The position numbers and the translations under genes are program-made. The notes below the pieces were generated by a model. It did not search any database and was not told the DNA's origin. It saw only the letters and a program-made list of their open reading frames with translations. 64,000 nt of DNA from Pieris napi (lineage: Eukaryota; Arthropoda; Insecta; Lepidoptera; Pieridae), in assembly GCF_905475465.1 (NCBI RefSeq), contig NC_062259.1:2056501-2120500 (forward strand). Direction: 5' to 3'. Below, in pieces: positions 31,735-42,930 of the stretch (within the stretch, counting starts at the first letter, position 1; every line of letters starts with the position of its first letter).

Positions 31735-31885
31735 TTTTTTATGTAACAGGGGGCAAATGGGCAGGAGGCTCACTTGATGTTAAGTGATACGGCCGCCCAT
31801 GGACACTCACATTGCCAGAAGGCTCGCAAGTGCGTTGCCGGCCTTTTAAGAATTGGCACGTTTTTGAAGGACCTAGACAGTAGGC
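31735..31885 (-). mobile_element. LINE 3' end fragment (family B)
   Basis: It contains GGGGGCAAATGGGCAGGAGG and CGCCCATGGACACTCACATT, the antisense of the family B 3' UTR and tail. Confidence 0.7.
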
Positions 31886-32194
31886 AGCTGGAAGTTACTT
31901 GACCCAATTTTATTATTGGAATCGCTATTGGCAACTCTTGGTAAAAAATTTAATTATCTCTGATTTCAAATTATCTAGAGTCGACTGTAATAAAAAAAGT
32001 TGTGTATAATGTAACTTAAAGTATGAAAGTACAGTTCGAACAGAGATTACGCACACGTTTCCGCTGTGGAGAATCCCCCTCTGGGCGTTCACCATTGGAA
32101 CATTTAGCATTCGGTGATAGACGCACATGCTGCCCTTCGTATTCTGTCAACTCTGCGCTAAATTACATTACTTAGGGTCCTTTAAGAAAGAGCC

Positions 32195-32325
32195 TACCAA
32201 TTTTTAAAAGTCCGGCACTTGCGAGCTCTCCAGTATTGAGTGGCTATGAGCGGTATCACATAAGGTATAGGTGGTATATAGGTGAGCCTCCTGCAAGTTT
32301 GCCCCCTGTTCTACAAAAAAAGAAC
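32195..32325 (+). mobile_element. LINE family B fragment upstream of ADAT3
   Basis: Sense-orientation tail (GAGTGGCTATGAGCGGTATC, GTGAGCCTCCTGCAAGTTTG, then CTACAAAAAAAG). It ends about 125 bp before the ADAT3 start codon, so the ADAT3 leader or promoter lies in or next to it. Confidence 0.65.
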
Positions 32326-32452
32326 CGAATAAAAGTAATCTCCATAAATATCTTCAAGTTCAAAACGAAATCCAATTATACACTATTGTTAGGCACTGAA
32401 GGTTTTCGTAATCGTATTATTTGTCGCAGTGAAGTGCACTTTCATTTTCAGT

Positions 32453-33442
32453 ATGGAGGAACCGCAAATGAAGAGGAAACCAAACGTCATTGACTGCCAC
32501 TTGAACATCTTAAAAACCACCAAAAAACCCCTCAATGTTGTCATGAATGATATGACATATCAACCATTAATCCCAGCTTATGTTGGTCACATAAAAAATG
32601 TAAGGGACATCTCAAAAATAGTCTTGCTGTTAAACCAAAAGGTGCCAGTAAAGGAACTTCAACATTTAAAAAGAGTTAGGAAACAGGAGGTAGTCATATG
32701 TCCCACTGAGTATGTTAATGATATGCCAATAGAGGATTATCTATGTAAGTGTGATGAGGGGTTTAAAGATTTATTTGGGGCGTTTGAAGTGAAAAATGTG
32801 CCCAAGTTACCGCCGAAGCTCAAGAAACAGTATGAAGATGCAAAACTGTTTTGGCCGTGCAATTTTCATCCAGATAAATACTTGGAGAAGCTGTACAGTG
32901 GGCAGTTTTTTACAGAACAGGAGTTAGATTCACATAGAAGATATATGGAAGTAGCGTTTTTAGCAGCGAAATGGTTTGATGTTCAAAATGTAGCTGTGGT
33001 AGTTGACCCAACGATAAGTAGCGTGGTAGCAATAGGAGAAGATAACCGAGAATGTCATCCAATGCAACACGCCGCCATGTTGGCTATAGATAATGTTGCT
33101 AGAACACAAAATGGCGGCGCGTGGCAGTCTCAAATGGACGATAACACTTTCATTGATGTGAAATTATTGGATTATCTAAAAGATTTGGATGTCAAATTTG
33201 GGCATAGACGATTCAAGAGTAAACAGGAAGAGGATACAGGGCCATATTTGTGTACAGGTTATGATGTGTATATGATGAAGGAGCCGTGTGTGATGTGCGC
33301 TATGGCGTTGGTTCATGCTAGAGCAAGGCGGATATTCTTTGCTATAGACAATGAAGAGGATGGAGCATTGAAATCCAGAGTGAAGTTGCAGACTGTGACG
33401 TCTTTGAATCATCGTTTTGAAGTTTTTACTGGATTTTTGTAA
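32453..33442 (+). CDS. Adat3: tRNA-specific adenosine deaminase subunit 3 (ADAT3/Tad3)
   Basis: A 329-residue single-exon protein. With ADAT2 it forms the heterodimer that converts A34 to inosine in tRNA anticodons; ADAT3 is the non-catalytic, substrate-binding subunit. The N-terminal half is the Tad3-specific region. The deaminase fold follows: HPMQHAAM at 202-209, where HAA replaces the catalytic HAE, then KEPCVMCAMALVHARARR with zinc ligands Cys279 and Cys282 (and His206), and the C-terminal LNHRFEVF typical of Tad3. The start chosen is the first ATG (MEEPQMKR); an upstream in-frame GTG is not expected to be used. An acceptor-like TTTTCAG lies just before it, so a non-coding 5' exon is possible. 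A poly(A) signal follows at 33552. Confidence 0.95.
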   Translation: MEEPQMKRKPNVIDCHLNILKTTKKPLNVVMNDMTYQPLIPAYVGHIKNVRDISKIVLLLNQKVPVKELQHLKRVRKQEVVICPTEYVNDMPIEDYLCKCDEGFKDLFGAFEVKNVPKLPPKLKKQYEDAKLFWPCNFHPDKYLEKLYSGQFFTEQELDSHRRYMEVAFLAAKWFDVQNVAVVVDPTISSVVAIGEDNRECHPMQHAAMLAIDNVARTQNGGAWQSQMDDNTFIDVKLLDYLKDLDVKFGHRRFKSKQEEDTGPYLCTGYDVYMMKEPCVMCAMALVHARARRIFFAIDNEEDGALKSRVKLQTVTSLNHRFEVFTGFL

Positions 33443-33551
33443 AAAGTTTATTTATGTAAATAAGTGAAACGGTTTTGCTAAATATTTTTGTAATTAAAGT
33501 AAATTTTAATACTTTTAAATGTAGATATAATTTGTCGTTTTATTTTATACA

Positions 33552-33557
33552 AATAAA
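33552..33557 (+). terminator. Poly(A) signal of ADAT3
   Basis: AATAAA about 110 nt after the ADAT3 stop codon. Confidence 0.6.
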
Positions 33558-33620
33558 GAATATTACTTTTAATAATATTTAATAATACTTTTTATTGAAA
33601 ATTTCGTACTTTAAAAAATT

Positions 33621-33785
33621 AGTGGCGCTACAACCTTTTTAGACCCTCTGATTTCTGTATGTTTCATGATGCAAATGGCTTTTTTAGGTCTAAAGCAAGT
33701 CGGTTTCCTCACGATGTTTTCCTTCGTACGAGCGAGTGCTTAATGCGCTTTTAAAAGTCCATTGGTGCACAGCCGGGGTTCGAAC
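33621..33785. repeat. SINE, best copy
   Basis: It runs from AGTGGCGCTACAACCTTTTT through GTTTCATGATGCAAATGGC and TTTCCTCACGATGTTTTCCT to GCACAGCCGGGGTTCGAACAT. The GGTTCGAA motif is a B-box, so this is a tRNA-derived SINE read antisense or sense to its end. It is the reference for the many fragments elsewhere in the window. Confidence 0.7.
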
Positions 33786-33977
33786 ATACGACCAACATTC
33801 TTTTTCATACTTTATTCCTTATATTTTTACAAGAATTAATTTTAAACCGAATTTCTTAAGCAGCGCCGGTTATATGTATTTTATAGCGCCTGCCACTATT
33901 TTTAAACTAAAAAGTAATCAGTGAAGTGTTATCGCAGATAATATTATAGGAGAAGTAGTCAGTCAAGACAATTAATT

Positions 33978-34557
33978 CATTATAATTCCAAATGTTTTCA
34001 AATTTTGATGTAGGGTCGGGAGTGGTATTAAAACAAACTATAAAATTTTGCAACCTGCTCTGCGGTCCGGAACATTGTTAAAAACGCAATAAATGATAAT
34101 TTGCTCAGTTCTTGAGACCAAAATTCCAAAAGTTCTGCAAAGTTGGAGTGGTGTTAAATATATTATTTTACATCACGTGTCAAATTTGCAACCAATTTAA
34201 GTGTGCGGAACATTTTTTGTTATTAAAAATTAATATTTTTCTTTATTAAACTGAAGGAAAACGTTCCAAAAGTTCTACAAATTTGACAGATATATCGAAA
34301 ATAAAATAAATAACAAAAAATGTTCCGTACACTTAGGTTAGTTGCAAATTTTATACGTGATATGAAATATTATATCGAAAACTTCCCCAAGTTTGCAGAA
34401 CTTTTGGAATTTTTTTCACGACCATACAGCAAAAATTAATTTAATTGCAATTTTAACAATGTTCCGGACTGCGGACAAGGTTGCAAAATGAGATTTATTG
34501 TCGTCCCAATGTACCATTCACTTGACCGAAGTTTGAAAACTTTTGGAATTATTATCA
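33978..34557. mobile_element. Long foldback (palindromic) MITE
   Basis: Two imperfect inverted arms of roughly 230-250 bp. The left arm has ATTCCAAATGTTTTCAAA, GCGGTCCGGAACATTGTTAA and TTCCAAAAGTTCTGCAAA; the right arm (from about 34300) repeats them inverted. Nothing coding. The structure would form a very long hairpin if transcribed. Confidence 0.75.
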
Positions 34558-34639
34558 AATTTTCGATTTCGAATGTCTATAATGACTGGTGTAAAGTGTC
34601 ATACTTATTATGTTGTGTCTAAGGCGTTTGCTATGACTG

Positions 34640-34850
34640 GCTGGAAGTCTTTCACAGTCTGCTTCACACTTCACATTTCATTTACTTTTGCGAACTAGTG
34701 AACTGTGGAATAGACTGAACGGGGGTCTTCGAGATACGACCTCTAATTGCTTAAAGTAAGAGCGGCAACGTACCCACAAAAAATGGGTGACGACTGCCCT
34801 TTTTGGGCGTCCTGTAGGCTCGTTTCCCCCTTCTAGAAATTATTATTATT
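34640..34850 (+). mobile_element. LINE C-terminal and 3' UTR fragment
   Basis: ATGACTGGCTGGAAGTCTTT and ACTGTGGAATAGACTG correspond to the DGWKSS...VWNR tail seen better at 46183-46425, followed by a 3' UTR with GTCCTGTAGGCTCGTTTCCC. The reading frame is broken. Confidence 0.55.
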
Positions 34851-35163
34851 TATTATGAATTTTACTGCGCCTGCTATTATTTTTACACAAAATTATACTG
34901 TACATTATTTACTTTTAGCATTTATTACGGGACTTATAACTATGACTTCGGTTTCATCCATCATATCGTTCATGTCTTGAGAACTCTCAAGTCCAACTTA
35001 GGCTCACTCTACGCCAAGTGTTGAAGAGTAAGAGAATCTGGCGCTACTTATATACTAAAAAAAACAATAAAACTGTGTTTAAAAATGACTCGGTGAACCT
35101 TCTCAGCAACTAAAGCGAGTCGTTTAGCAACCTTGCTGTGTTAATTGTTTGCTATTATTATTA

Positions 35164-35566
35164 TCTATATCTTATATATATAAAAAGAAAATGGTGTTCG
35201 TTTGAGGCTCTTTCACGCTTAAACCACTGATCGTATCGACATGAAACTACCACCATTCGATGCGAAATTTTTCCTAGATGGTTTATGGCTATTTATTTTT
35301 TTAATTTAAATAATTGTTAATTCCAACGTTCCTTCATTTTTTTATTTCTGTTTTACTTTTATGAAATTTTTTCCCGCTAATAAAAACAAAAGAGGCTTCC
35401 TAGAACCGCAAAACGTCAACATCTGTTAAAAACTCGATTTTCGAAATATTTCAATTTTCTTAGCGGGAAGTTAAAAAGAAGAATAATAAAAATATGAAAA
35501 AAAATAAAATAATGAAACATAAAATTTATTTTAATTCGTCCAGCAAAGCGGGCGCGAAACGGCTAG
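35164..35566 (+). mobile_element. Non-autonomous Helitron
   Basis: It begins TCTATATCTTATATATATAA after A and ends GCGCGAAACGGCTAG before T. The 3' part contains a GC-rich GCGGGCGC stretch near the end as expected for a Helitron hairpin. About 403 bp, with no Rep/helicase. Confidence 0.78.
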
Positions 35567-35764
35567 TTCCTATATAATTATGTATTTAAATTGTTTGCGC
35601 TTGGCGGACCCATGCTACTTTGACACAAAGAGTTCCCTCGGGAGTTGAGACTTGAGAGGGATACTCACCTCACCTCACGGGAACTACCTCAGCAGTAGCT
35701 GAGGAACTTGGATCTGGTATGGCGCTTTATTAAGTTCTCATGTCATTTTCACACGTGTACGTAT

Positions 35765-36085
35765 ATGTTAACGTAAAATTGTAAACACCGTTAGATTGTA
35801 ATCTATCTCGCGAGATTATAAACTGTCGAAAGATTGTAAACCTCAGCGTACTGCTGACAATTTAACGTATTATTATTCGGTAGATTGTACTACACTAACT
35901 AAGTTATCATTCAAACTTCTTTGGTCAATTACAGATTAATTTTACTTCCCAACAATTTCATATAACTACCAAATAATAATACCTTAAATTGTAAGCAGTT
36001 CGTTGAGGTTCACAATCTTTCGACAGTTTACAATCTCGCGAGATATATTACAATCTAACGGTGTTTACAATTTTACGGTGACCAT
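35765..36085. mobile_element. TIR MITE with long inverted arms
   Basis: The left end CGTAAAATTGTAAACACCG and right end CGGTGTTTACAATTTTACG are inverted copies. The arms run for about 80 bp and include the palindrome TCTCGCGAGA. The 17308-17535 element is a truncated relative. No transposase. Confidence 0.82.
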
Positions 36086-36239
36086 ATACATATCTTATAA
36101 GATTTTCATACCCGATTGTCCTCATTTTAATAGTGATGTTTGAGAGCAAAAATAAATAAAAGAATCACTTAATTTATGGGATTGAAGCTAAACTTTCGTA
36201 CTTTTATCTGATTGGTTAAAAATCTACTTTTGAATTTGA

Positions 36240-36310
36240 AATTTATTTCTCCCGAGCGTGTCAAGAGCAGATCGCCAGCCCAATGGTGTGACCAAGTCAC
36301 GATTCTCACG
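36240..36310 (+). mobile_element. Short LINE C-terminal fragment
   Basis: RSRSPAQWCDQV-like frame (from AGCAGATCGCCAGCCCAATG), a common end piece of insect LINE ORF2. The open frame continuing to 36514 has no recognised content. Confidence 0.35.
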
Positions 36311-36639
36311 GGTCTCTCCAGCAGCTGTGCTAAGGGAAGCTATAGGCTAAACAAAGTGGATATCACTAGCAGTAGGCTTACATTGACATTACCATCAGCA
36401 ATGACGGATACTGAGAAGAGTCCAGGCTCCTGCCCTGATCTGGCAACTAATCCATTCCTTGACGGTATTATGAGTTTAGGAAGGGGGTCGATACACCTTG
36501 AATTGAGTATGTAGCAAGGTTTTTTAACCTTTAAAAACGTTATAACCACTTTGACATGGCCTTTGAATCATTGATGTGGCACGTACCCTAGGGTAAGGCA
36601 TAATATATAGGTATCATATAGGACGTCAATTTGAAAAGG

Positions 36640-36975
36640 GTAGTGGAAATGCGCCGGTTACATTGCCCGCGTTGTTGACAGATGGGTCAAAAAGATTTGA
36701 GATGGTCCAGTGGGAAGGAAAAAGAGGACGCCCACCAGATACCTGGGAAAATGGAGAATGGTGGCGAGGATGCAAGTGTAAGAGTTAGGAGAAGACATTC
36801 ACTCAGTCGGAAGTTATGTATGTTAAACATGACAATGATGATGTAAAGTCAATAGGGTAGGTTAATCTCGAAAAACTAAAAAGGAAATGGGGCAAACAGC
36901 AGGGAGGCTCATATGGTGTTACGTGATACATGGGCACGTAGAATGCTAGAAGGCAATTAGAGGAATTTGTTAAAT
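36640..36975. mobile_element. LINE fragments
   Basis: Around 36640-36800 broken frames read VDRWVKKI and RKKRTPTRYLGKW, a LINE ORF2 end. At 36885-36975 lies the antisense of the family B tail (GGGGCAAACAGCAGGGAGGC). Confidence 0.5.
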
Positions 36976-37149
36976 ATTCTTTTCGTATAGCTTTGTGAGT
37001 ATACTGGAACGGACACAAAAGTGTGCTTTCCCACGCGCTCTCTGGTAAGGTACCTACGAATGTTGTAATGAAATTTTTAATCTGTTGAAATGTCATTGCA
37101 CCAATTGTGGCCCCTCATACATTAGTGCAACATAGTTCGTGTGGTGTGC

Positions 37150-37620
37150 CTGCCTTCATAATATTGTGTTTTGTTAAAATGTACAAGAATCCCGCGTTCG
37201 ATGCGTTTTGGTGAGTTTGAAATTTAAAATCTGGTTTGGGATAGGAAATAGGTTTTCCATTTTTAAAATAGCGTGCTCATATACTGAATTGTTAAAATTT
37301 ATGAATATCGCGTTGAATGTTTTGGTGAGTTCAAAATTTAAAATCTGCTTTGGGGTGGAGAATAGTTTTCGATTTCGAATTGTTCGAAATTTAAAATTAT
37401 AGTTAGTGGTATAATAATTGTTATTCGATTTTTAAAAAAAGCGTGTGGTATTCATGTTGTAATGTATTGTCAAAATGTAGAGGTATCCGATCGATGTATT
37501 TTAGTGAATTCGATATTCAAAATCTGTATTTGGGTATAAATAAATATTCCCAAATAAATACATATATTTTTAAATAACAGTGTGTGTGTGTTATTGTGAA
37601 TTCGATGTTTGAAATAGTTA
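37150..37620. repeat. Degenerate tandem repeats
   Basis: Diverged units each hold a version of GGTGAGTTTGAAATTTAAAA then TCTG(G)TTTGGG. Unit landmarks lie at about 37210, 37324 and 37503, so the spacing varies. No coding potential. Confidence 0.55.
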
Positions 37621-39560
37621 GATTTTTAAAAAGGTAACAGAGTTTGTTATACACTTTTGCTGATGGTGCAACATAAGAAACATAACATACTTCGATATTA
37701 ATTATTTTATATTTGAAGATTTTATGGCCTGACTTCGATTTTTGAAAAGTAAAATCATAGTTATTATATTCTATGCTAAGTTTAAAGTCTCTTATTGAAA
37801 GTTGTGCTAAATTAAAATCTGGCGAAAAAGAATAATAATTCGATATATAAAATATCGTCTATATATATTTGTTCTAAGAATATTGCGTCAGTGTGAAACC
37901 ACCTTACTAAAAGTCTTTTCGATGTAATTAAAATCCTAACAATAATCTCAATACATTCGCCTCTTTCTATCAAATTGTGTTAATTAATGATGAAAAGAGA
38001 TAACATTAATAAAAAAAGAATAGTATTTTAATTGGTAGATTTATTATCTTCATATTATGTCTATACAATGTTGTGACTTGCAAATTAGTTTATGTAATCT
38101 GTATTTTGTTATTTAAAAACCGCGCGAAACTCACCCATACCGGTTCGAACTCATACCAATCAAATTCAATTCAAAGGAATGAATAGTTATGGCGCGTTTC
38201 CTTTTCACAATGGTGTAAGGTTCATTTTCCCGTGTATTATGTAATTGCTTTCAATTGATAAATAGATGTCTTCCCATGACAGAGCTACTCAGACTTTGAA
38301 TTAAGCATGCAAAATTGTTTAGAGAGTATATTTTGGAGGAACGCCTTCTTGAATAAGGAATGCTCTAAAGGAACGACGGTTTTTGAATGAAAGCTTACAA
38401 ATTTGGATTTTTTAATGTTTCGTAGCCCAATGCCCAAATATTGAATTTAGAATGTATAAAAAAACGATCTTTAACACTTATTCAAATTATTTAGATGTGT
38501 TTCGAAGGAATGCTCAATGTGTCCCAAATTTGAGTTTAGAATGTTTTGAAGGAACGATGGTTTTTGAATTAAGAATTTGATCGCCTATAAACAATGTCCA
38601 ACATAAAGTTGAAGCTGTTGCCATATTATTAAAAAAAAAAAACAATGTCCAATTTCTGGAATTTGAATTTAGAATTTAAAAATAATTGCTAAGATTCACT
38701 GTCGAGAAATAGCGAGTACTTACTAACTTTCATTTGTTCCGTTTAAAAAGGTTATGAAGTTATTAAATTTGGTTTATCGGCTATAGGAGTTATATTAACA
38801 GGAAAACGGCATTAGAGTCAAAAAATCGACTGTCAGAAATGCAGAGCAGAAATGTGTGTCCCATGCCCAATTGCGAGATAATGGGACTTAAGTGATCAGA
38901 ACTCTGTGCCGCTAAACTTCATGTTCATCCCAATTTAGTAGTTTTTCTTTGATACGAAACACCAAGCAAGAACGTCTTTCATTATAAAAAGTCTTAACTT
39001 TTTTTTCAGATCAGTAATAGTGCGAGAGAGACAGTTATTCATCTATCAGCTCGTCAAGTTCGTGTCATGAACACATATTTAATTGCCTGATATTGGCTTC
39101 TATTAATGGTAAGTTATATATATGATATACTGGCGGCCTATAACCGCTGCAAATGGATTGACCATCCATCTATAATGCACTTAAAAGTAATTATCTCTAA
39201 TTGGTGTTTTAACAGAATTAAATGTAATAAACCATAGTTAGTCATATACGGGCTATTTTGGAAGAATCTCGACGCGGTGACGCGATTTTTTTGCTGAAAC
39301 GTTTCAGTTAATATCCTGAAAACTATTAGGCTGATTACCAATTCTTTTGACTTAGTCGCTGAAACTCCTAATCACGTGACACCTAAATCATCCAGATCGA
39401 TCCACGGATGGTGGAATAAGTAAGGTACACGTCGAATTGATGACCTTTTTTTACTTAAAAAATGGCGCTATCTCAATTCGATCTTATATTTCTTTTTATG
39501 TGTGATAACTTATATGGTTCAACTTTGGACTGTCTAATTTGTTAATTTAACTATAAAATG
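37621..39560. other. Non-coding region
   Basis: AT-rich sequence with weak internal repetition around 38370-38590 (GGAACGACGGTTTTTGAAT and GGAACGATGGTTTTTGAAT). No gene was recognised. Confidence 0.35.
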
Positions 39561-39565
39561 TTAAT

Positions 39566-39743
39566 TACAGTGTACATTCTTTATAACGACAATGAAAACA
39601 CTCTCTATAACGTAAACGAGAGTTAATTTTTTTGGTTTAACCCAAACCCAAACTTTAATTCCTCCCTCCCTGTAACGAAACGTCTCTATAACGAATAAAA
39701 ATGCTCGGTCCCTTGAAATTCGTTATAAAGAGTTTACATTGTA
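39566..39743. mobile_element. Tc1/mariner (pogo-like) MITE with TA duplication
   Basis: CAGTGTACATTCTTTATAAC on the left and GTTATAAAGAGTTTACATTG on the right are diverged inverted repeats, each bordered by TA. The interior repeats the TATAACGA motif. Confidence 0.65.
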
Positions 39744-40233
39744 TTTGTAATATTTTCTTTAAATTCGTTTGTCGTAAAACAATTTCAATATCCACGAGAT
39801 ATGGCGGTATACGGCGTTATAAATAAACTCAAGAAAAGAGGGTACCCGTAAATGCAACACACGTTCATCTCCTGGCGTTGCAGGCGTCCATGGCAGGCAC
39901 TAAAGTCTGCTCGCTTTCAAGAAAAAGTTAATCGTAAATTGGATTCGTTGTACTTCGCGGGCGCTGGTCCCTAATCAAGTCATGAAATAATTAATGAAAG
40001 GAAATTTCTCATTATTTGCCCCTCTATGCGATAGTTGGGATTATATTAATATGGCCTGATAAATAGGATCATTATCCCCTGGGACCTGTGCCCGTACTCT
40101 GTCACATTCAAATGCAATTCTGATTCTGACGGTTTCGTATTCAAATTCGATAGATTCGGTAGGAAGAAAACACATTATTGAGATCGGGATTTGACAATTC
40201 TTGTTTATAGAACTTGAGTCTTTATTAACCGAC

Positions 40234-40395
40234 TTTTTTATGTAAAAGGAGGCAAACAGGCAGGAGGCTCACCTGTTAAGTGGTACAGCCGCCCATGGAC
40301 ACTCACATTGCCAGAAGGCTCGCAAGTGTATTGCCGGCCTTTTAGGAATTGGTACGCTCTTTTCTTGAAGGACCCTAAGTCGAATAGGTAACATA
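40234..40395 (-). mobile_element. LINE 3' end fragment (family B)
   Basis: GGAGGCAAACAGGCAGGAGG then CGCCCATGGACACTCACATT, antisense to the element. It is interrupted after CTAAGTCGAATAGG by a family C copy (to about 40555) and resumes at 40645. Confidence 0.75.
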
Positions 40396-40555
40396 ATGTA
40401 CACTTATGAACGTCAAGAAATATATATACATTAAATGCTTCTAATTTTACATTAACTGACAGTTCTCAAATCAAGGGCGTAGAACGGAAGAGAGGAACTG
40501 GCAATAAACTCTCTGCCACTCTTTTTAATCGCCAAGTTTTTGTTTTACACAACGT
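40385..40555 (-). mobile_element. LINE 3' end, family C
   Basis: GTACACTTATGAACGTCAAG through GCCACTCTTTTTAATCGCCA. It is inserted into the family B copy, so it is the younger of the two. Confidence 0.65.
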
Positions 40556-40644
40556 TTGTCCAGCTGCATCCATTACATTATGTTCCACATGACATCTGAC
40601 ATCTTAAGTAATAATAATAATAAATTAAAAAATTCGAAAATTGG

Positions 40645-40870
40645 TTCGGAAATACTTCAGTGGGTAGCTGGTACCACATAGTGGTGGTGCGCGGCAAAAA
40701 TTGCCTTAAGAAACGCGCAGTTGTGGAATGATTGTCGAGGTGATACGGCTGTTATTTTGTATTCTGCCTCGACGTCCGATGATGAAACTCAGCTGCAGGT
40801 ATTAGTCCGAGCAACGACTTTTAATAAAAAAACAAAAGAGCGTTGCCCATCCGTCCGTGGACCGATCTGA
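40645..40870 (-). mobile_element. LINE C-terminal fragment (family B)
   Basis: Antisense to the WNQLP/FHPYHLDV tail: TAGCTGGTACCACATAGTGG then CGAGGTGATACGGCTG and CTCGACGTCCGATGATGAAA. It continues the copy at 40234-40395. Confidence 0.7.
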
Positions 40871-41754
40871 AATAATGATTAATGCGCCATTTCTTCATAG
40901 TGAGGGCATTTTTTTTCAACACGGCCGGAGTTGGATGTAATGGAGAATAATAGAACATTACAGGATGTATTTAAAATGTACGTATTTTGAATCGCTATAA
41001 TTTGAAAATATGTGACAGATTTTTTCTGAAGTTAAAACTTCTTTAGCGGCGTTGTACACTTTTTTTGGAATGGGTAATGAATGTTAAACTCGCGTCAGGA
41101 CACGTGACCTGATTGAAAATTCGTAAGATGGATGGAGAGTAGACAGCTGGCGCGGCGTATTTAATGTGATATAAATTGACATGTTTGTGTACTATAATTA
41201 ATAAATATTGTATTCTACCACATAAATGATAGTACTTTTATACTGATAGTTAAAGCAATTCGTGCAAAATTATTCCCTAACCATTCCAAATTATCAAAAA
41301 CGTTAATATTCAAGTTTTCACTTCTGCCGGCACTCCCGGAGTGCAACCCGTCGTCTTTTTAAATTTCCTTGTGGCAGCCAGTGCCTACGCTGTTATTCGA
41401 TTTCGGCTTGTTGATTTATGGAACACCCTGTATAATTAAAGTTCGCGTCTCTAATTGAAGTCAATAAAAACAATTAAAGACACACGCTTACTGATTGCCT
41501 TAATGGCCGTGACAGTTTCAAACATTCTTAAACTGAATTTGTCTTAAGACCAAATAACTGGAATTCTGAATCACCAATAAACACCATCATCGACATATAC
41601 ATTTCAAAATGCAGCTGGAACCTTCCTATCCGGTGCACTCTTGACAGAGCGGTCGTGATCGCTAGGAAGTAGTTGTAATATTAGGGGCAGATGTGATGCG
41701 CTTCACGACGTTTTGCCATCGTTGCAGCTGGAACCGCACCCACCTTAATTAGGT

Positions 41755-41955
41755 AGCACGATGTTCTGTAGCCTAAAGCTTTCGGTAAATACACTTTTAA
41801 ATGCAAGATTTTTGTTAGACATATGTAGATATTGATAAAACTGTATCACACTGCTCTATTGACCATAGTTTTCGTAGCATATAGGAATCTTTTTTTGGTC
41901 TTCACACCTTCTCTTCTGCACACGAAACTACATTTTGGAAGGGGCAACTAGAATC
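41755..41955. repeat. Dispersed repeat family D
   Basis: ATGTTCTGTAGCCTAAAGCT, then GTTAGACATATGTAGATATT and GGTCTTCACACCTT. Further copies: 42200-42440, 45183-45310, 52145-52275, 52285-52490 and 54595-54840. Non-coding; type unknown, probably the tail of a retroposon. Confidence 0.6.
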
Positions 41956-42054
41956 TTCTTTGTATTTTGTTTGACGTTCAAAAGTGCCATTTTAGGTGGT
42001 CTAATTGAAATAAATGATTTGACTTTGAACACTAACGTAATTCAAAAATCATTT

Positions 42055-42185
42055 ATTCATAGGTTACACAATGTACACTTTATGAACGTCAAAAAAAAAT
42101 GCTTCTAATTTTACATTTACTGCCAGTTGTCAAATAAAGGGCGTAGAACGGAAGAGAACTGGCAATAAACTCTCCCTAGATCCCG
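42055..42185 (-). mobile_element. LINE 3' end, family C
   Basis: ACACAATGTACACTTTATGA through GGGCGTAGAACGGAAGAGAA, truncated before the GCCACTC block. Confidence 0.6.
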
Positions 42186-42199
42186 ATATTTCCCCGCCT

Positions 42200-42440
42200 A
42201 TGTCCATCAGGTCTTGGTCTTTGTAGATATTGATGTCTTCTATAAAACTGTATCAAACTGCTCTATTGTTAATAGTTTCCGCAGCATATAGGAAACTTTA
42301 TTGGTCCTTTTCACTTACTTACTTCGTGATTTCCTACAAAACCCCAACTTTTTTGAAAGTATCCTATAGCCTATGTTCATGAGGGATAACGTAGGGTTTT
42401 AATGGACCCTGAGAGCCCATCTTCAGGGTGTGTGGAGGGC
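42200..42440. repeat. Dispersed repeat family D
   Basis: GTCTTTGTAGATATTGATGT and GTTTCCGCAGCATATAGGAA, adjoining the family C copy. Confidence 0.55.
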
Positions 42441-42930
42441 AGAAGTGGTTTTAGTGGGTAGGGTATCGCTACCCCTCTGAATAGCAGAGACAATAGCAAT
42501 ACCTATCCCCACAGTCCATCCGCGTCCATCTCGACATCACAGGCCTGCGTAAGCGCATTTTCACCTCACAAAAAAATATACTAGATTTTTGGTGATTTAT
42601 TTTTCACATCTGTACTGCATTTTAGAGCCTGTTCAAAAGAAACAATCAAATCTTTCCTGTTTATAATAAGAAATGTTAAGAATTCTGAGACTACTGATGC
42701 ACGTCGATAATTCGTTTGCCCCGGGAAATCAAAGTCGTGAAAGCAAAATCTATTTTTTTTTCAGGAATAATTAAATGCTATTATTACTAGGATACTTAAT
42801 ACATTTGTAAAAGCATGTTTGACGATGTCAACATTGTTCTGTATTTAATGTAAATATTTAAGATAATAAACGGCACAAATATAAGAGTCTTTCCTCCAAC
42901 TTCGATTTTGTTCCCTTTGGAGTAGAGACT

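Noticed and set aside
32429..32452. Eight extra N-terminal codons of ADAT3
   Set aside because: They begin at GTG, not ATG, and span an acceptor-like TTTTCAG. The first ATG at 32453 is preferred.
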